Assembly: GCF_026932795.1 (NCBI RefSeq)
Contig: NZ_JADPVH010000034.1
Span: 1-44,355 of the forward strand
DNA: 44,355 nucleotides
Direction of reading: 5' to 3'
Source: Paenarthrobacter sp. Z7-10
GTDB taxonomy: Bacteria; Actinomycetota; Actinomycetes; Actinomycetales; Micrococcaceae
Part shown: positions 24,878 to 33,841 of the stretch, in pieces
How the letters are laid out: each line of letters opens with the position of its first letter
How positions within the stretch are numbered: position 1 is the first letter of the stretch
The notes under the pieces: model-generated
Told to the model about the DNA's origin: nothing
Database searches by the model: none
The model's input: only the letters and a program-made list of their open reading frames with translations
Program-made: the position numbers and the translations under genes

Positions 24878-26090
24878 GGCGGCCGCTCCGGGAAGCTTGT
24901 TTGGAGCGGGAACCGGCCTCCATCGGAATCCGCAGCAGCGGCACCTCGCGTTCGGCGCGGGTCAGGGATCCATGCGCACCCACCACCTCCAGCGCAGAGG
25001 AGCGGACGCGGCGGGTGTCGTAGAACGCGATGGGCTCTCGGGCCGCAATCAGCACGTCTCCTATCCGGGGCAGCACTTCGGGCCGGACCTGGCCGAAGTA
25101 CCCAGCCTCAATAGCCTGCCGCCGGGTCAGCACCCAAGCCTGCCTGCCATAGACTTCCCGCCAGTTCGTCAGCAGGGCATCGCGGGCTCCCTCGTTCGCG
25201 TCCGGCTCAAGGTACAAGTGGACCATTCGAGGCTCTCCGGCGGTATGGCGGACGCCGGCGATCAGCTCGGATCGGGCGGAGTAATCCACCCGCCGCCGTT
25301 CGGGAACGTCCACCATCCCGTGGTCTGCCGTGAGCAGCACCATGGTGTCAGCCGGCAGTTGCTGGGAGAGCCGCTTCACCGCAGCGTCCAGTTCCTCCAA
25401 CTGATGCTCCCACTGCGCCGAATCACTGCCGAATCGGTGGCCCGCCTTGTCCAGTTCGCCCCAGTAGAAATAGAGCAGCAGCCGCTCGTGGGAAGCCATC
25501 AGCTCGGCGGCGGCAGCCGTGCGTGCGTACGGGGTGGTGGCCGGGCTGAACTCGCTTCCGCGCAGCGCGGCGCGTGTCATGGCCGACTCGGCAAACTTGG
25601 GCAGGCCAACGGTGGCGGTGGGAAGAATCCCCTGCAGCCGCTCGAAAACGGTCGGCAGGGGCTGCCAGGACAGCGGATCGACTTCGGGGTCCCAGCCACT
25701 GAGCTGGTTGATGACTTTGTCCCGGGTTGGGTCAAGCACGTCATAGCCCACCATGCCGTGCTGGCCGGGAGCGGCACCAGTCCCCAAACTGGCCAGGGAC
25801 GTCGCCGTCGTCGAGGGAAAGGCTGCCATCAGCGTCTGCCGGTGCGAAGATGTATCCCCACCGCTGATCACCGACCGCAGAAAGGGGGCGTGCGCGGCCC
25901 GGCGGGACAGCATGGCCTTACCCAGGCCATCCACCAGCACGATGCAGATCCGGCGCGCCGATCCAATGCTCAAGTGGTTGCTGAAGCCGGGGGCGCCAAG
26001 CGCCGCTGCGCTGGAGGTCAGGACCTCGGCGATGGAATTCCGCCCGTATCCGGGGGCTTCCGGCAGTGCTGCCTCCGGCTGACCCGTCAC
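24870..26090 (-). CDS. Alkaline phosphatase superfamily protein (nucleotide pyrophosphatase/phosphodiesterase-like)
   Basis: 406 residues. Seen: the first metal site in CIVLVDGLGKAML, the nucleophile Thr in FPSTTATSLASLGTG, TADHGMVDVP with Asp-His metal ligands and a His near the C-terminus (VVGAHGSLT). No signal peptide, so probably cytoplasmic. Homologues are labelled nucleotide pyrophosphatase or alkaline phosphatase family; the substrate cannot be told. The GTG at 26090 follows the DUF5998 stop by 7 bases; the frame is open further up but only inside that gene. The 3' end overlaps tdk by 8 bases. DUF5998, this gene and tdk form one operon. Confidence 0.87.
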   Translation of the reverse strand: MTGQPEAALPEAPGYGRNSIAEVLTSSAAALGAPGFSNHLSIGSARRICIVLVDGLGKAMLSRRAAHAPFLRSVISGGDTSSHRQTLMAAFPSTTATSLASLGTGAAPGQHGMVGYDVLDPTRDKVINQLSGWDPEVDPLSWQPLPTVFERLQGILPTATVGLPKFAESAMTRAALRGSEFSPATTPYARTAAAAELMASHERLLLYFYWGELDKAGHRFGSDSAQWEHQLEELDAAVKRLSQQLPADTMVLLTADHGMVDVPERRRVDYSARSELIAGVRHTAGEPRMVHLYLEPDANEGARDALLTNWREVYGRQAWVLTRRQAIEAGYFGQVRPEVLPRIGDVLIAAREPIAFYDTRRVRSSALEVVGAHGSLTRAEREVPLLRIPMEAGSRSKQASRSGRRG

Positions 26091-26097
26091 GGGGCCG

Positions 26098-26787
26098 TCA
26101 CGGCTCGCGGTGGTGGCCGCGGCTAAGCCGCGATCCGAGTACCGGGAACTTACCCCGCGGAGCGCCATGGCCATCCGCGGCGACCGCTGAGCTGCTCGTG
26201 TTGACGGCGCGCAGCGCCCGGGCGAAGGACTTGGCATCCTGGACGGCCTGCAGCCCATCGGCTTCGGCGCTGATCCGCAGCGCAATATCTTCCTGGGCAA
26301 TGGTTCCGGTCAGTCCGTGGTCCGCTTCGCATTGGGGGTCGCTGCAGCCAGCCGGGCCGATATCCAGCCGCTGGCCACCGGACCAGGAAATGGAGAGCGT
26401 CAGTTCCCGCACCGGGTCGGAGGGCTTATAGTTCTGCGGCTGCGCATACATGTAGCTGAGGACCACGGAGCGGATCTGGCTCACCGGAACCGATTCGGTG
26501 GAAATCTGCGCCACCATCTGCTCCCCCTCGTCGTCGAGCTGCTGGTCGTCAACATGGGTGATGACCAGCATGTCCTCGGTCAGCACCAGCACGGTGATGT
26601 GACGATGCACCTCGGTTCGGTCAAAATGGGTTTCGAGATGGACCAGGTGGGACAGGCATTCGCGGCCGTCCAAGGCGTCATTGACTACATCCGAGACCAA
26701 CAGCGGGTAAAAGCCCGCACGCTGCAGGGCCGAGGCCAAGCCGTGACCCGCGCCAGTGGAATGAGCCGTCGTTCCGAACGTGTTCAT
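26098..26787 (-). CDS. DUF5998 family protein
   Basis: 229 residues from the ATG at 26787, which has GGAGG almost touching it; a GTG at 26814 would add 9 residues. Conserved segments are LASALQRAGFYPLLVSDVVNDAL, THFDRTEVHRHITVLVLTEDMLVITHVDD, a TLSISW strand and CSDPQCEADHGLTGT with two cysteines and a His. No membrane span. The family occurs next to the phosphatase gene in Actinomycetota; function unknown. The C-terminal ~25 residues are Arg/Gly-rich and poorly conserved. First gene of the operon with phosphatase and tdk; the Pat gene upstream on the same strand ends 48 bases earlier. Confidence 0.85.
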   Translation of the reverse strand: MNTFGTTAHSTGAGHGLASALQRAGFYPLLVSDVVNDALDGRECLSHLVHLETHFDRTEVHRHITVLVLTEDMLVITHVDDQQLDDEGEQMVAQISTESVPVSQIRSVVLSYMYAQPQNYKPSDPVRELTLSISWSGGQRLDIGPAGCSDPQCEADHGLTGTIAQEDIALRISAEADGLQAVQDAKSFARALRAVNTSSSAVAADGHGAPRGKFPVLGSRLSRGHHREP

Positions 26788-26835
26788 CCCTCCATTTTCA
26801 CAGATCCGAGGCACACACGCTAACCGGCGTCTGAC

Positions 26836-29544
26836 TCACGAAAGCAGCGCCCGGCGGGCACTGTCCGTGCGTTGGGCCGGATTGGCGATCCGCACGTCCG
26901 CCGCCAGAACCGTAAGCCCCGCCGGCCCGGCCAGAACGGGGTTGAATTCGACCAGCGCTATCTCCGGGTGCTCGTCCTTGAGCACGGCGAGCCGGGCCAC
27001 CAGGTCCTCCAGGGCAGCCAGATCCACCGCCGGCAGGCCCTGGTACCCGAACAGTTTGCGGGCCGCCCGCGGCGAGCGCACCAAGTCGGCGACGTCGGCC
27101 TGCGTCAGGGGCGGCACCCGGTGGGCCCAGTCGTCCAGCAGATTGACGGCGTCCCCGGCCAGTCCGAAGGACAGCACGGGCCCCAGCAGCGGGTCTTCGA
27201 TGGCCCGCAGCGTGCACGATTGCCCGACGGCGGCCATCGCCTGGATCTCCATGCCGAAACTTCCGTACGGCCGCAGCACCGCCGTCATCCGAGCTATGTT
27301 GCGGCGCAGCGACCCGGCGTCGTCGATGTTCAGCTGCACGCCGCCCAAGTCCAGCCGGTGCCGCAGGGTGGCGTCGGTGGTTTTCAGCGCCACCGGCCAG
27401 CCCAGCCGGTCGGCCTCCGCCACCGCTTCCTCCGCCGTCGTGAAGGGTGCCGATTCGAGCACCGTGATGCCGTACAGCTTCAGGAGCCCCGCGGCTTCAT
27501 CCGGCCCCAGCCGCACCAGTGCGTCGCCCCGGACGGACTGGAGCAGGATTTCCAGCCGTCTCGAGACGGCATCGGAATCGATCCCCGCCGGATGCGGAAA
27601 GTCGCCTTGTTCGCGCTGCCGCCACTGGGCATAGCGGACGACGGCGGCCAAGGCGGCCACAGCGGAGCCGGGGCTCGAGTAGCACGGCAGCCCGGCCCCG
27701 CTCAGTCCGTCGACGGCGATGGAGGCATCGAGAATCCCGGGGAAGGCGGCAGCGACGGGCTTTCCGGTGCGCTGCGAGCATTCATGCAGGACGGCGGCAA
27801 CGGGCTCCAGCGGCAATTCCGGATCCGGCAGCAGCGCCACCACGGCGGCATGGACGCTCTCCCTGCCGAGCGATTCGAGAAGTCGTTCCCGCAGCCCCGC
27901 CGCCGCCTGATCCTGAGCGCCGGGCCGCAGATCAGCCACGATGTCCTGCACCACCATTCCGTGCGATTCGAGGGAGTCCGCCACCACCGAGGCCAGCGCC
28001 AGGGAGTTGCTGAGCACCAGCACGGAGCCACCGGCAGGCAGCGGAGCTCCGAGGACCAGCTGTGCCACATCAACCAGTTCTTCGATGGTCCCCACCCGCA
28101 GCACGCCGGCCTGGCGCAGCATGGCGTCCAGCGCGCCGGCCGGCGCCGCCGTCGTGCGCACCGCATGTCCGGGAGGCAACCGCAGGCCCATCACATCGGA
28201 TTTCGCGACAATCACCGGCTTACTGCGCGAGAGCCGGCGGGCGATCCGGGAAAACTTTCGGGGATTGCCAATGGACTCCAGATACAGCGCACACGCGCTG
28301 GTCTGCCCGTCGTCCTCCCAAAACTGCATCAGGTCGTTGCCGGAGACGTCCGCCCGGTTGCCGGCGGACAGCATGCTGGACAGGCCCAGCCGGCGTCGGA
28401 CGGCCGCCGCGTGCAGCGAGACGCCCAGGGCTGCCGACTGGCTGAACAGGCCCAAACCGCCGGCAGCCGGCAGGTGAGGCGCCAGCGAGGCGTTAAGCAG
28501 GACATCGGATCGGGTGTTGGCCAACCCCAGCGAGGCGGGACCGATTAAACGCATACCGTTTGCTCGGGCCTGGCGCACCAGCGACCGCTGCCGCGCCAGA
28601 CCGTGTTCGCCGTCGTCCGCGAAGCCGCCCGTAATCACCAAAACCCCCTTGACGCCCGCGGCACCACACTCCGCCACGACGGCCGGGACGTCCGCGTAGT
28701 CCACCGCGATGACGGCCAGGTCCACGGGTCCCGGAACCTCGGACAGGCTGCGGTACGCAGTGATTGGGTAAGTCCCGTCCGCGTCGGCACCGGTCGCCGG
28801 CCCGGAGATCACGAGGAAGAGTTCGCCGCTGTACCCACCCGCCAGGATGTGCTCCACCAGCCTGGACGCCTCGGACCGCCCACCGGCCGGTTCAGCTGCA
28901 GACCGGCCGGAACCGATCACCGCCACCGACGCCGGAGCAAGCAGCGCGGCCACGCTGCGGGCCTCGGCACGGTGCTCCCTGGACTCCATCACGGAGCGCG
29001 ACTTCTCGGTGGGATCGATGTCAAAGCCAAGGCTGATCACGCCGCTGTCGAAGTGTCGGTGCACCTCGTAGCCGGCCTCGGAAAACACAGCCAGCATTTT
29101 GCCGTTCTCGGGCAGGATTTCGGCACTGAACCTGCGGATGCCGTTCTCCCATGCGGCGGCGGCCAGGTGCTCCAGCAGGATCGAGCCCAGCCCGCGGCCC
29201 TGGTGCCGGTCGGCGATGTTGAAGGCAACCTCAGCCTCCAGCGGATCCTCCAGCCGGTCATAGCGGCCAATGCCAAGAATGGCCCGTCCCATGGTGATCA
29301 CGAACGCTACCCGGTCCCGGTAGTCCACATTCGTGAAACGCAGCAGTTCCTTGTCACTGAGCTGGGACTTGTAGGTGAAAAAGCGCAGATAAATGGAATT
29401 CTGCGACTGGGCCCTGTGGAAGGCCTGCACGGCATCGGCATCCCCGGGCGAAATGGGCCGAAGGTGCGCCGTCCCGCCATCCCGCAGCACGACATCGGCC
29501 TCCCAATGTTCGGGATATACCCCGTGTGCAGGCTGTTCCACCAT
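26836..29544 (-). CDS. Pat-type protein acetyltransferase: N-terminal GNAT fused to acyl-CoA synthetase (NDP-forming)-like domains
   Basis: 902 residues. Residues ~20-180 are a GNAT domain with the acetyl-CoA loop RHQGRGLGSILLEHL. About 200-640 are the CoA-binding and ligase-type domains (PASVAVIGSGRS; VKGVLVITGGFAD; GLANTRSDVLLNASL). About 680-902 form an ATP-grasp region (DEAAGLLKLYGITVLES, ALKTTDATLRHRLDLGG). In true synthetases a SHTGALAG-like motif is usual; here the place reads VRTTAAPAGALDAM, so synthetase activity is probably lost. Such enzymes acetylate lysines of AMP-forming acetyl-CoA synthetase and other proteins, with the large part sensing metabolites. ATG at 29544 has only a weak GTGAG ribosome site. 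Divergent from parC, 126 bases apart. Confidence 0.88.
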   Translation of the reverse strand: MVEQPAHGVYPEHWEADVVLRDGGTAHLRPISPGDADAVQAFHRAQSQNSIYLRFFTYKSQLSDKELLRFTNVDYRDRVAFVITMGRAILGIGRYDRLEDPLEAEVAFNIADRHQGRGLGSILLEHLAAAAWENGIRRFSAEILPENGKMLAVFSEAGYEVHRHFDSGVISLGFDIDPTEKSRSVMESREHRAEARSVAALLAPASVAVIGSGRSAAEPAGGRSEASRLVEHILAGGYSGELFLVISGPATGADADGTYPITAYRSLSEVPGPVDLAVIAVDYADVPAVVAECGAAGVKGVLVITGGFADDGEHGLARQRSLVRQARANGMRLIGPASLGLANTRSDVLLNASLAPHLPAAGGLGLFSQSAALGVSLHAAAVRRRLGLSSMLSAGNRADVSGNDLMQFWEDDGQTSACALYLESIGNPRKFSRIARRLSRSKPVIVAKSDVMGLRLPPGHAVRTTAAPAGALDAMLRQAGVLRVGTIEELVDVAQLVLGAPLPAGGSVLVLSNSLALASVVADSLESHGMVVQDIVADLRPGAQDQAAAGLRERLLESLGRESVHAAVVALLPDPELPLEPVAAVLHECSQRTGKPVAAAFPGILDASIAVDGLSGAGLPCYSSPGSAVAALAAVVRYAQWRQREQGDFPHPAGIDSDAVSRRLEILLQSVRGDALVRLGPDEAAGLLKLYGITVLESAPFTTAEEAVAEADRLGWPVALKTTDATLRHRLDLGGVQLNIDDAGSLRRNIARMTAVLRPYGSFGMEIQAMAAVGQSCTLRAIEDPLLGPVLSFGLAGDAVNLLDDWAHRVPPLTQADVADLVRSPRAARKLFGYQGLPAVDLAALEDLVARLAVLKDEHPEIALVEFNPVLAGPAGLTVLAADVRIANPAQRTDSARRALLS

Positions 29545-29670
29545 AGACTCACTGTAGCGAGTGGACGCCCGTTCAACCCATTGGACCAACCACGGGTCCA
29601 ACATTATGGGCCCGGGATGTCCGCCACCCTCCGTTCCCACCATCCGCAGCAGTAAGGATCCCGCTCTCCC

Positions 29671-32223
29671 ATGGCCAAGCGCCAAGCTCCGGCAGAAGCA
29701 GACTTCACCGAGAAGATCATCGATATCGATGTCTCCAGTGAGATGGAGGGCTCATTCCTTGAGTACGCCTACTCGGTGATCTACTCGCGCGCCCTGCCCG
29801 ATGCCCGTGACGGCCTCAAACCGGTGCAGCGGCGCATCCTGTACATGATGAGCGAGATGGGCCTCCGACCTGACCGCGGGCATGTGAAAAGTGCCCGCGT
29901 AGTCGGCGAGGTGATGGGCAAGCTGCATCCGCACGGCGATACGGCTATCTATGACGCCATGGTGCGGATGGCGCAGGACTTCTCGCTGCGGCTGCCGCTA
30001 ATCGATGGTCATGGCAACTTTGGCTCGCTCGACGACGGACCGGCGGCGCCGCGCTATACCGAGGCCCGCCTCGCCGCGGCGGCGCTTGCCCTGACCGACG
30101 ACCTGGACGAGGACGTCGTCGATTTCGTTCCAAACTACGACAACCAGCTCACCCAGCCGGATGTGCTCCCGGCCGCGTTCCCCAACCTACTGGTCAACGG
30201 CACCACCGGCATCGCCGTCGGCATGGCCACCAATATGGCCCCGCATAACCTGGGCGAGGTCATTGCCGCGGCCCAGCACCTGATCGCCCATCCGAACGCG
30301 ACACTGGAGGACATCATGCGTTTTGTCCCCGGTCCGGATCTGCCTGCGGGTGGCCGGATTGTGGGACTGGACGGCATCCGCGACGCATACGCCACGGGCC
30401 GCGGCTCGTTCAAGACCCGGGCCAAGGTGGAGATCGAGCAGCTCTCGGCCCGCCGGACCGGACTGGTGGTCACCGAACTTCCGTACCTGGTGGGTCCGGA
30501 AAAAGTGATCGAAAAAATCAAGGACGCGGTCCTGGCCAAGAAGCTCCAGGGCATCAGCGACATCGTGGATCTCACCGACCGCAACCACGGGCTGCGCCTG
30601 GTCATCGAGATCAAGAACGGTTTCAATCCCAATGCCGTGATCGCGCAGCTGTACCGCTATTCGCCAATGGAGGATTCCTTCGGAATCAACAACGTCACCC
30701 TGGTGGACGGCCAGCCACAGACGCTGGGACTGCTCGAACTGCTCCGGGTTTATGTGGAGCACCGGATCTCCGTGGTGCGCCGCCGCACCAGCTTCCGGCT
30801 GGGCAAGAAAAAGGACCGTCTGCACCTGGTCGAGGGTCTGCTGATCGCCATTGTGGACATCGACGAAGTCATCGCCATTATCCGCTCCTCCGATGAAGTG
30901 GCAGCGGCCCGGACGCGGCTGATGGCCATTTATGACCTAAGCGAAGTCCAGGCGACCTACATCCTGGAACTGCGGCTGCGCCAACTGACCAAGTTCTCCC
31001 GGATCGAGCTGGAAAAGGAACAGGACCAGCTGCGCAAGGAAATCGCCGAGCTGGAAGCCATCCTGGCTTCGGAGCAGCGGCTGCGTGATCTGGTCTCCAG
31101 CGAATTGGGCGCTGTTGCGGCCAAGTACGCCACCGAGCGCCGAACCATCCTGCTTGAATCCGAGGCGGTGGCCCCCAGCGCGGCCAGTGCGCTGGCATCC
31201 GCCGGACCCTCCGCTTCCGGCAAAGCCGCACCGCTGGCCCTGGAAATTGCCGACGATCCCTGCTGGGTCCTGCTCAGCACCTCGGGCCAGATTGCGCGGA
31301 CCTCGAACCAGGAACCGCTGGTCGATGCCGGCCCGCGGACCAGGCACGACGCACTCCGTTCCGTCGTGCGCACCACCGCCCGGTCCGAGATCGCCGCCGT
31401 GACCTCCGCCGGTCGAATGCTCCGGCTCTCCGTAGTGGACATGCCTGCCCTTCCGGCGACATCCGGCATGCCCAACCTGGCCGGTGGCGTACCGGCTAAG
31501 GATTTCCTCACGCTGGCCAAGGGCGAGTCCCTGATAGGTTTCACCGCGCTCAACACGACGATCGCCGTCGGCACCCGCCGGGGAGTGGTCAAGCGCGTGG
31601 TCCCGGAATATCCGCTGAACCGCGACGACTGGAACATCATTGCGCTCAAGGATCGGGACCAGGTGGTGTCCGCCGCACCGGCCGCCGACGACGCGGAGCT
31701 CGTCTTCCTCACCGAACAGGCACAGCTGCTGCGCTTCCCGGCCGCCAGTGTCCGTCCCCAGGGCCGGACCGCGGGCGGAATGGCCGGCATCAAACTCGGC
31801 CCCGGGGACAGCGTCATCGGCTTTTCAGTGCTGTCCCCCGGAGACGATGCCGCAGTGGTGGTCACCATAGCTGGCAGCACGGTTGCCTTGCCCGGTACAG
31901 TGCCCGGTTCCGCCAAGGTCACCGCCGCGGACGAATATCCCGTCAAGGGCCGCGGCACCGCTGGAGTGCGTGCCCACCGCTTCCTCAAGGGCGAAGACCT
32001 GCTGCTGCTTGCATGGGCCGGACATGGGCCCGCCAAAGCTGCCTCCGCCACCGGGGTGGCCCGGGCGCTGCCCACCGAACATGGACGCCGCGACGGTTCG
32101 GGGATTCCGCTGAGCCAGGAAGTCGAGGCCGTCGGTCCATCCCTGGCCGGGACACCAGCTGCGGGAACGGATAAACCGGGTGCTGAACAGCTCGGACTGG
32201 TCGACGCCGCACAACCGCAGTAG
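29671..32223 (+). CDS. parC: DNA topoisomerase IV subunit A (type IIA, GyrA/ParC family)
   Basis: 850 residues. Seen: the winged-helix core with [17 protein letters not shown] (86-102), catalytic Tyr129 in PRYTEARL, then the tower, a coiled coil around 450-500 ([20 protein letters not shown]) and a C-terminal beta-pinwheel with several repeated blades. The position of GyrA Ser83 is Thr91 and of Asp87 is Asp95 (quinolone-resistance region). It relaxes and decatenates DNA with ParE, encoded at 41677-43788 in this window. Distinction from gyrase A rests on partner and context; no GyrA-box was recognised with certainty. An AAGGA lies ~14 bases before the ATG. Divergent from Pat; followed by a DinB-like gene 25 bases on. 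Confidence 0.9.
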   Translation: MAKRQAPAEADFTEKIIDIDVSSEMEGSFLEYAYSVIYSRALPDARDGLKPVQRRILYMMSEMGLRPDRGHVKSARVVGEVMGKLHPHGDTAIYDAMVRMAQDFSLRLPLIDGHGNFGSLDDGPAAPRYTEARLAAAALALTDDLDEDVVDFVPNYDNQLTQPDVLPAAFPNLLVNGTTGIAVGMATNMAPHNLGEVIAAAQHLIAHPNATLEDIMRFVPGPDLPAGGRIVGLDGIRDAYATGRGSFKTRAKVEIEQLSARRTGLVVTELPYLVGPEKVIEKIKDAVLAKKLQGISDIVDLTDRNHGLRLVIEIKNGFNPNAVIAQLYRYSPMEDSFGINNVTLVDGQPQTLGLLELLRVYVEHRISVVRRRTSFRLGKKKDRLHLVEGLLIAIVDIDEVIAIIRSSDEVAAARTRLMAIYDLSEVQATYILELRLRQLTKFSRIELEKEQDQLRKEIAELEAILASEQRLRDLVSSELGAVAAKYATERRTILLESEAVAPSAASALASAGPSASGKAAPLALEIADDPCWVLLSTSGQIARTSNQEPLVDAGPRTRHDALRSVVRTTARSEIAAVTSAGRMLRLSVVDMPALPATSGMPNLAGGVPAKDFLTLAKGESLIGFTALNTTIAVGTRRGVVKRVVPEYPLNRDDWNIIALKDRDQVVSAAPAADDAELVFLTEQAQLLRFPAASVRPQGRTAGGMAGIKLGPGDSVIGFSVLSPGDDAAVVVTIAGSTVALPGTVPGSAKVTAADEYPVKGRGTAGVRAHRFLKGEDLLLLAWAGHGPAKAASATGVARALPTEHGRRDGSGIPLSQEVEAVGPSLAGTPAAGTDKPGAEQLGLVDAAQPQ

Positions 32224-32248
32224 GTCAGCAAGTGCCTAGACTACAACC

Positions 32249-32767
32249 ATGGCGATTCCCCCGGACAACAAGGACTGGACCTGGGTACTGACCCGTCCTT
32301 GTCCCGAATGCGGCTTCGAAGCCGCCAACAGCACGCCCGCAACGGCGGCCAGTATGATTCCCGAGCTGCTGCCGCGCTGGCTGGCGGTCCTGCGCCGGCC
32401 CGATGCCGCCGAACCCGTCTCGGACTCCCGCTGGTCCCCGCTCGAATACGGCTGTCATGTGCGCGATGTGTTCGCCCTTTTCGACCAGCGGCTGAACCTG
32501 ATGCTGGAGACGGACAATCCCGAATTCGCCAACTGGGACCAGGATCAGGCAGCTGTGGACCAGGGCTACGCCCTCCAAGATCCGGCCGTCGTCAGCGTCG
32601 AGCTGCTGGAGTGCGGGTCTGAACTCGCAGCGTCCTTTGCCTCGGTCACCGAAAGCCAGTGGGACCGCACCGGCCTCCGGAGCAACGGTTTTGTCTTCAC
32701 CGTCCGGACCATTTCCGGTTATTTCCTGCACGATATCGTGCACCATCTCCATGACGTGGACGGCTGA
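32249..32767 (+). CDS. DinB-like four-helix protein
   Basis: 172 residues. The pattern SRWSPLEYGCHVRDVF (His70) with HDIVHHLHDV at the end (His161, His165) fits the metal-binding His triad of the DinB/mycothiol-dependent maleylpyruvate isomerase fold. A CPECG pair near residues 18-22 is an extra feature and could be a zinc site. Many relatives act as thiol-dependent S-transferases; in actinobacteria mycothiol is the usual thiol. The reaction here is unknown. No good ribosome site; 25 bases after parC, so likely read with it. Convergent with the double-GNAT gene, 9 bases apart. Confidence 0.8.
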   Translation: MAIPPDNKDWTWVLTRPCPECGFEAANSTPATAASMIPELLPRWLAVLRRPDAAEPVSDSRWSPLEYGCHVRDVFALFDQRLNLMLETDNPEFANWDQDQAAVDQGYALQDPAVVSVELLECGSELAASFASVTESQWDRTGLRSNGFVFTVRTISGYFLHDIVHHLHDVDG

Positions 32768-32776
32768 GCGTATCGC

Positions 32777-33766
32777 TCACTCGAGCAGCAGATCCCAGGC
32801 CATCGAGCGGTGCGTGGCCCGGTAGCCCATCCGTTCATACAGGCCCAACGCCCCCGACGGGTTCTCGGTGTCGACGTCGAGCCCGGCATAGTCCATGCCG
32901 GCAGCCTTGAACCGCTGCATCGCGTCGGCCAGCAGTGCCGCGGCTACCTTCCGACCCCGCCATTTTCGGCGAACGCCCAGCAGCTCGGTGTACCCCTCCG
33001 CACGACCCTCCCGTGCCAGCACCTGGGGGTCATAACTGGCCAGCTGATACCCCACGACCTCGCCGCTGGAGCGTTCCAGTGCCAAGGTGTTCCAATCCGC
33101 CCGGGACAGTGGATGGCCGAGCATGAATCCCCAAGCCTCCCGATCGCGTGGCTCGGATCCCCAATGGTCGGCGAAAACCTCATTATGGGCCAGCCTGGCG
33201 GCCTCGTCCAGGTTGGGGGCAAGGGAAACGATCTCGATCTCCGGAGCCGGCGCAATCTCCGGCAGCCCGCCGTCGAGCGGGCGCAGCATTGAGGTGAAGT
33301 AGCGCACCACGTCGAAACCGAATCCGGTGAAGAGCGCGCGCTCGGCCACATTGTCTTCCTCCGAATGCACCCGGATCCTGGCCTCCGGCATCCGCTCCTG
33401 AGCAAACCGGAGCCGGGCCTGGGCCAGCTGCCAGGCCAGCACCGCAGATCCCACACCACGCCGCTGCCATTGTGGGTCGACTCCGCCTGCGGCAATGGCC
33501 TTGGGACCGCCGAGGTTCTTGCTCACACGCCCGTAGGCGCGTGCTGTGCCGCCCTCGTCCATGCCGATCACCGTATTAAGGGCTGGATCATTCTTGCTGG
33601 AGGCGAAAATGTGTGTCAGGTCGGCGCGCTGGTCGCTCCACGGTGGCCTTTCCGCCTCGGCGATCCGCTCGATCAGGGCAAGCCATTGATCGATGTCCGA
33701 TGGAACAATCGCCCGGAAAGCCAGTCCGGTCGAGCTGGGCAATGAAACCTCGGGAAGCTCGGTCAT
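32777..33766 (-). CDS. Double-GNAT acetyltransferase (mycothiol synthase-like)
   Basis: 329 residues with two tandem GNAT domains. The first (~15-165) carries the acetyl-CoA loop QWQRRGVGSAVL near 98-110. The second (~175-329) carries RRKWRGRKVAAALL and ends with NPSGALGLYERMGYRATHRSMAWDLLLE. The layout recalls MshD, but many two-domain GNATs of unknown substrate exist in Streptomyces and Arthrobacter. Probably cytoplasmic. ATG 33766 lacks a strong ribosome site. It lies downstream of cydDC on the same strand with 75 bases and a small hairpin between, and converges on the DinB-like gene. Confidence 0.85.
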   Translation of the reverse strand: MTELPEVSLPSSTGLAFRAIVPSDIDQWLALIERIAEAERPPWSDQRADLTHIFASSKNDPALNTVIGMDEGGTARAYGRVSKNLGGPKAIAAGGVDPQWQRRGVGSAVLAWQLAQARLRFAQERMPEARIRVHSEEDNVAERALFTGFGFDVVRYFTSMLRPLDGGLPEIAPAPEIEIVSLAPNLDEAARLAHNEVFADHWGSEPRDREAWGFMLGHPLSRADWNTLALERSSGEVVGYQLASYDPQVLAREGRAEGYTELLGVRRKWRGRKVAAALLADAMQRFKAAGMDYAGLDVDTENPSGALGLYERMGYRATHRSMAWDLLLE

Positions 33767-33802
33767 AACGACAGCCTATCCGGCAGCGTCCGAGCCTCCC
33801 CG

Positions 33803-33820
33803 GCACCGCGGCAGCGGTGC
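33803..33820 (-). terminator. Hairpin downstream of cydDC
   Basis: GCACCGC-GGCA-GCGGTGC, perfect 7-bp stem with a 4-base loop, 22 bases beyond the cydDC stop. No T tract follows, so it may only slow or partly stop transcription into the GNAT gene. Confidence 0.4.
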
Positions 33821-33841
33821 GAACGGACCACCGACCACTGC

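Noticed and set aside
26872-28548. 558-residue open frame on the plus strand
   Set aside because: Antisense to the Pat gene; low-complexity Arg/Gln/His-rich translation and no ribosome site.
30957-32231. 424-residue open frame on the minus strand
   Set aside because: Antisense to the parC C-terminal domain; Ser/Arg/Pro-rich translation without a family match.
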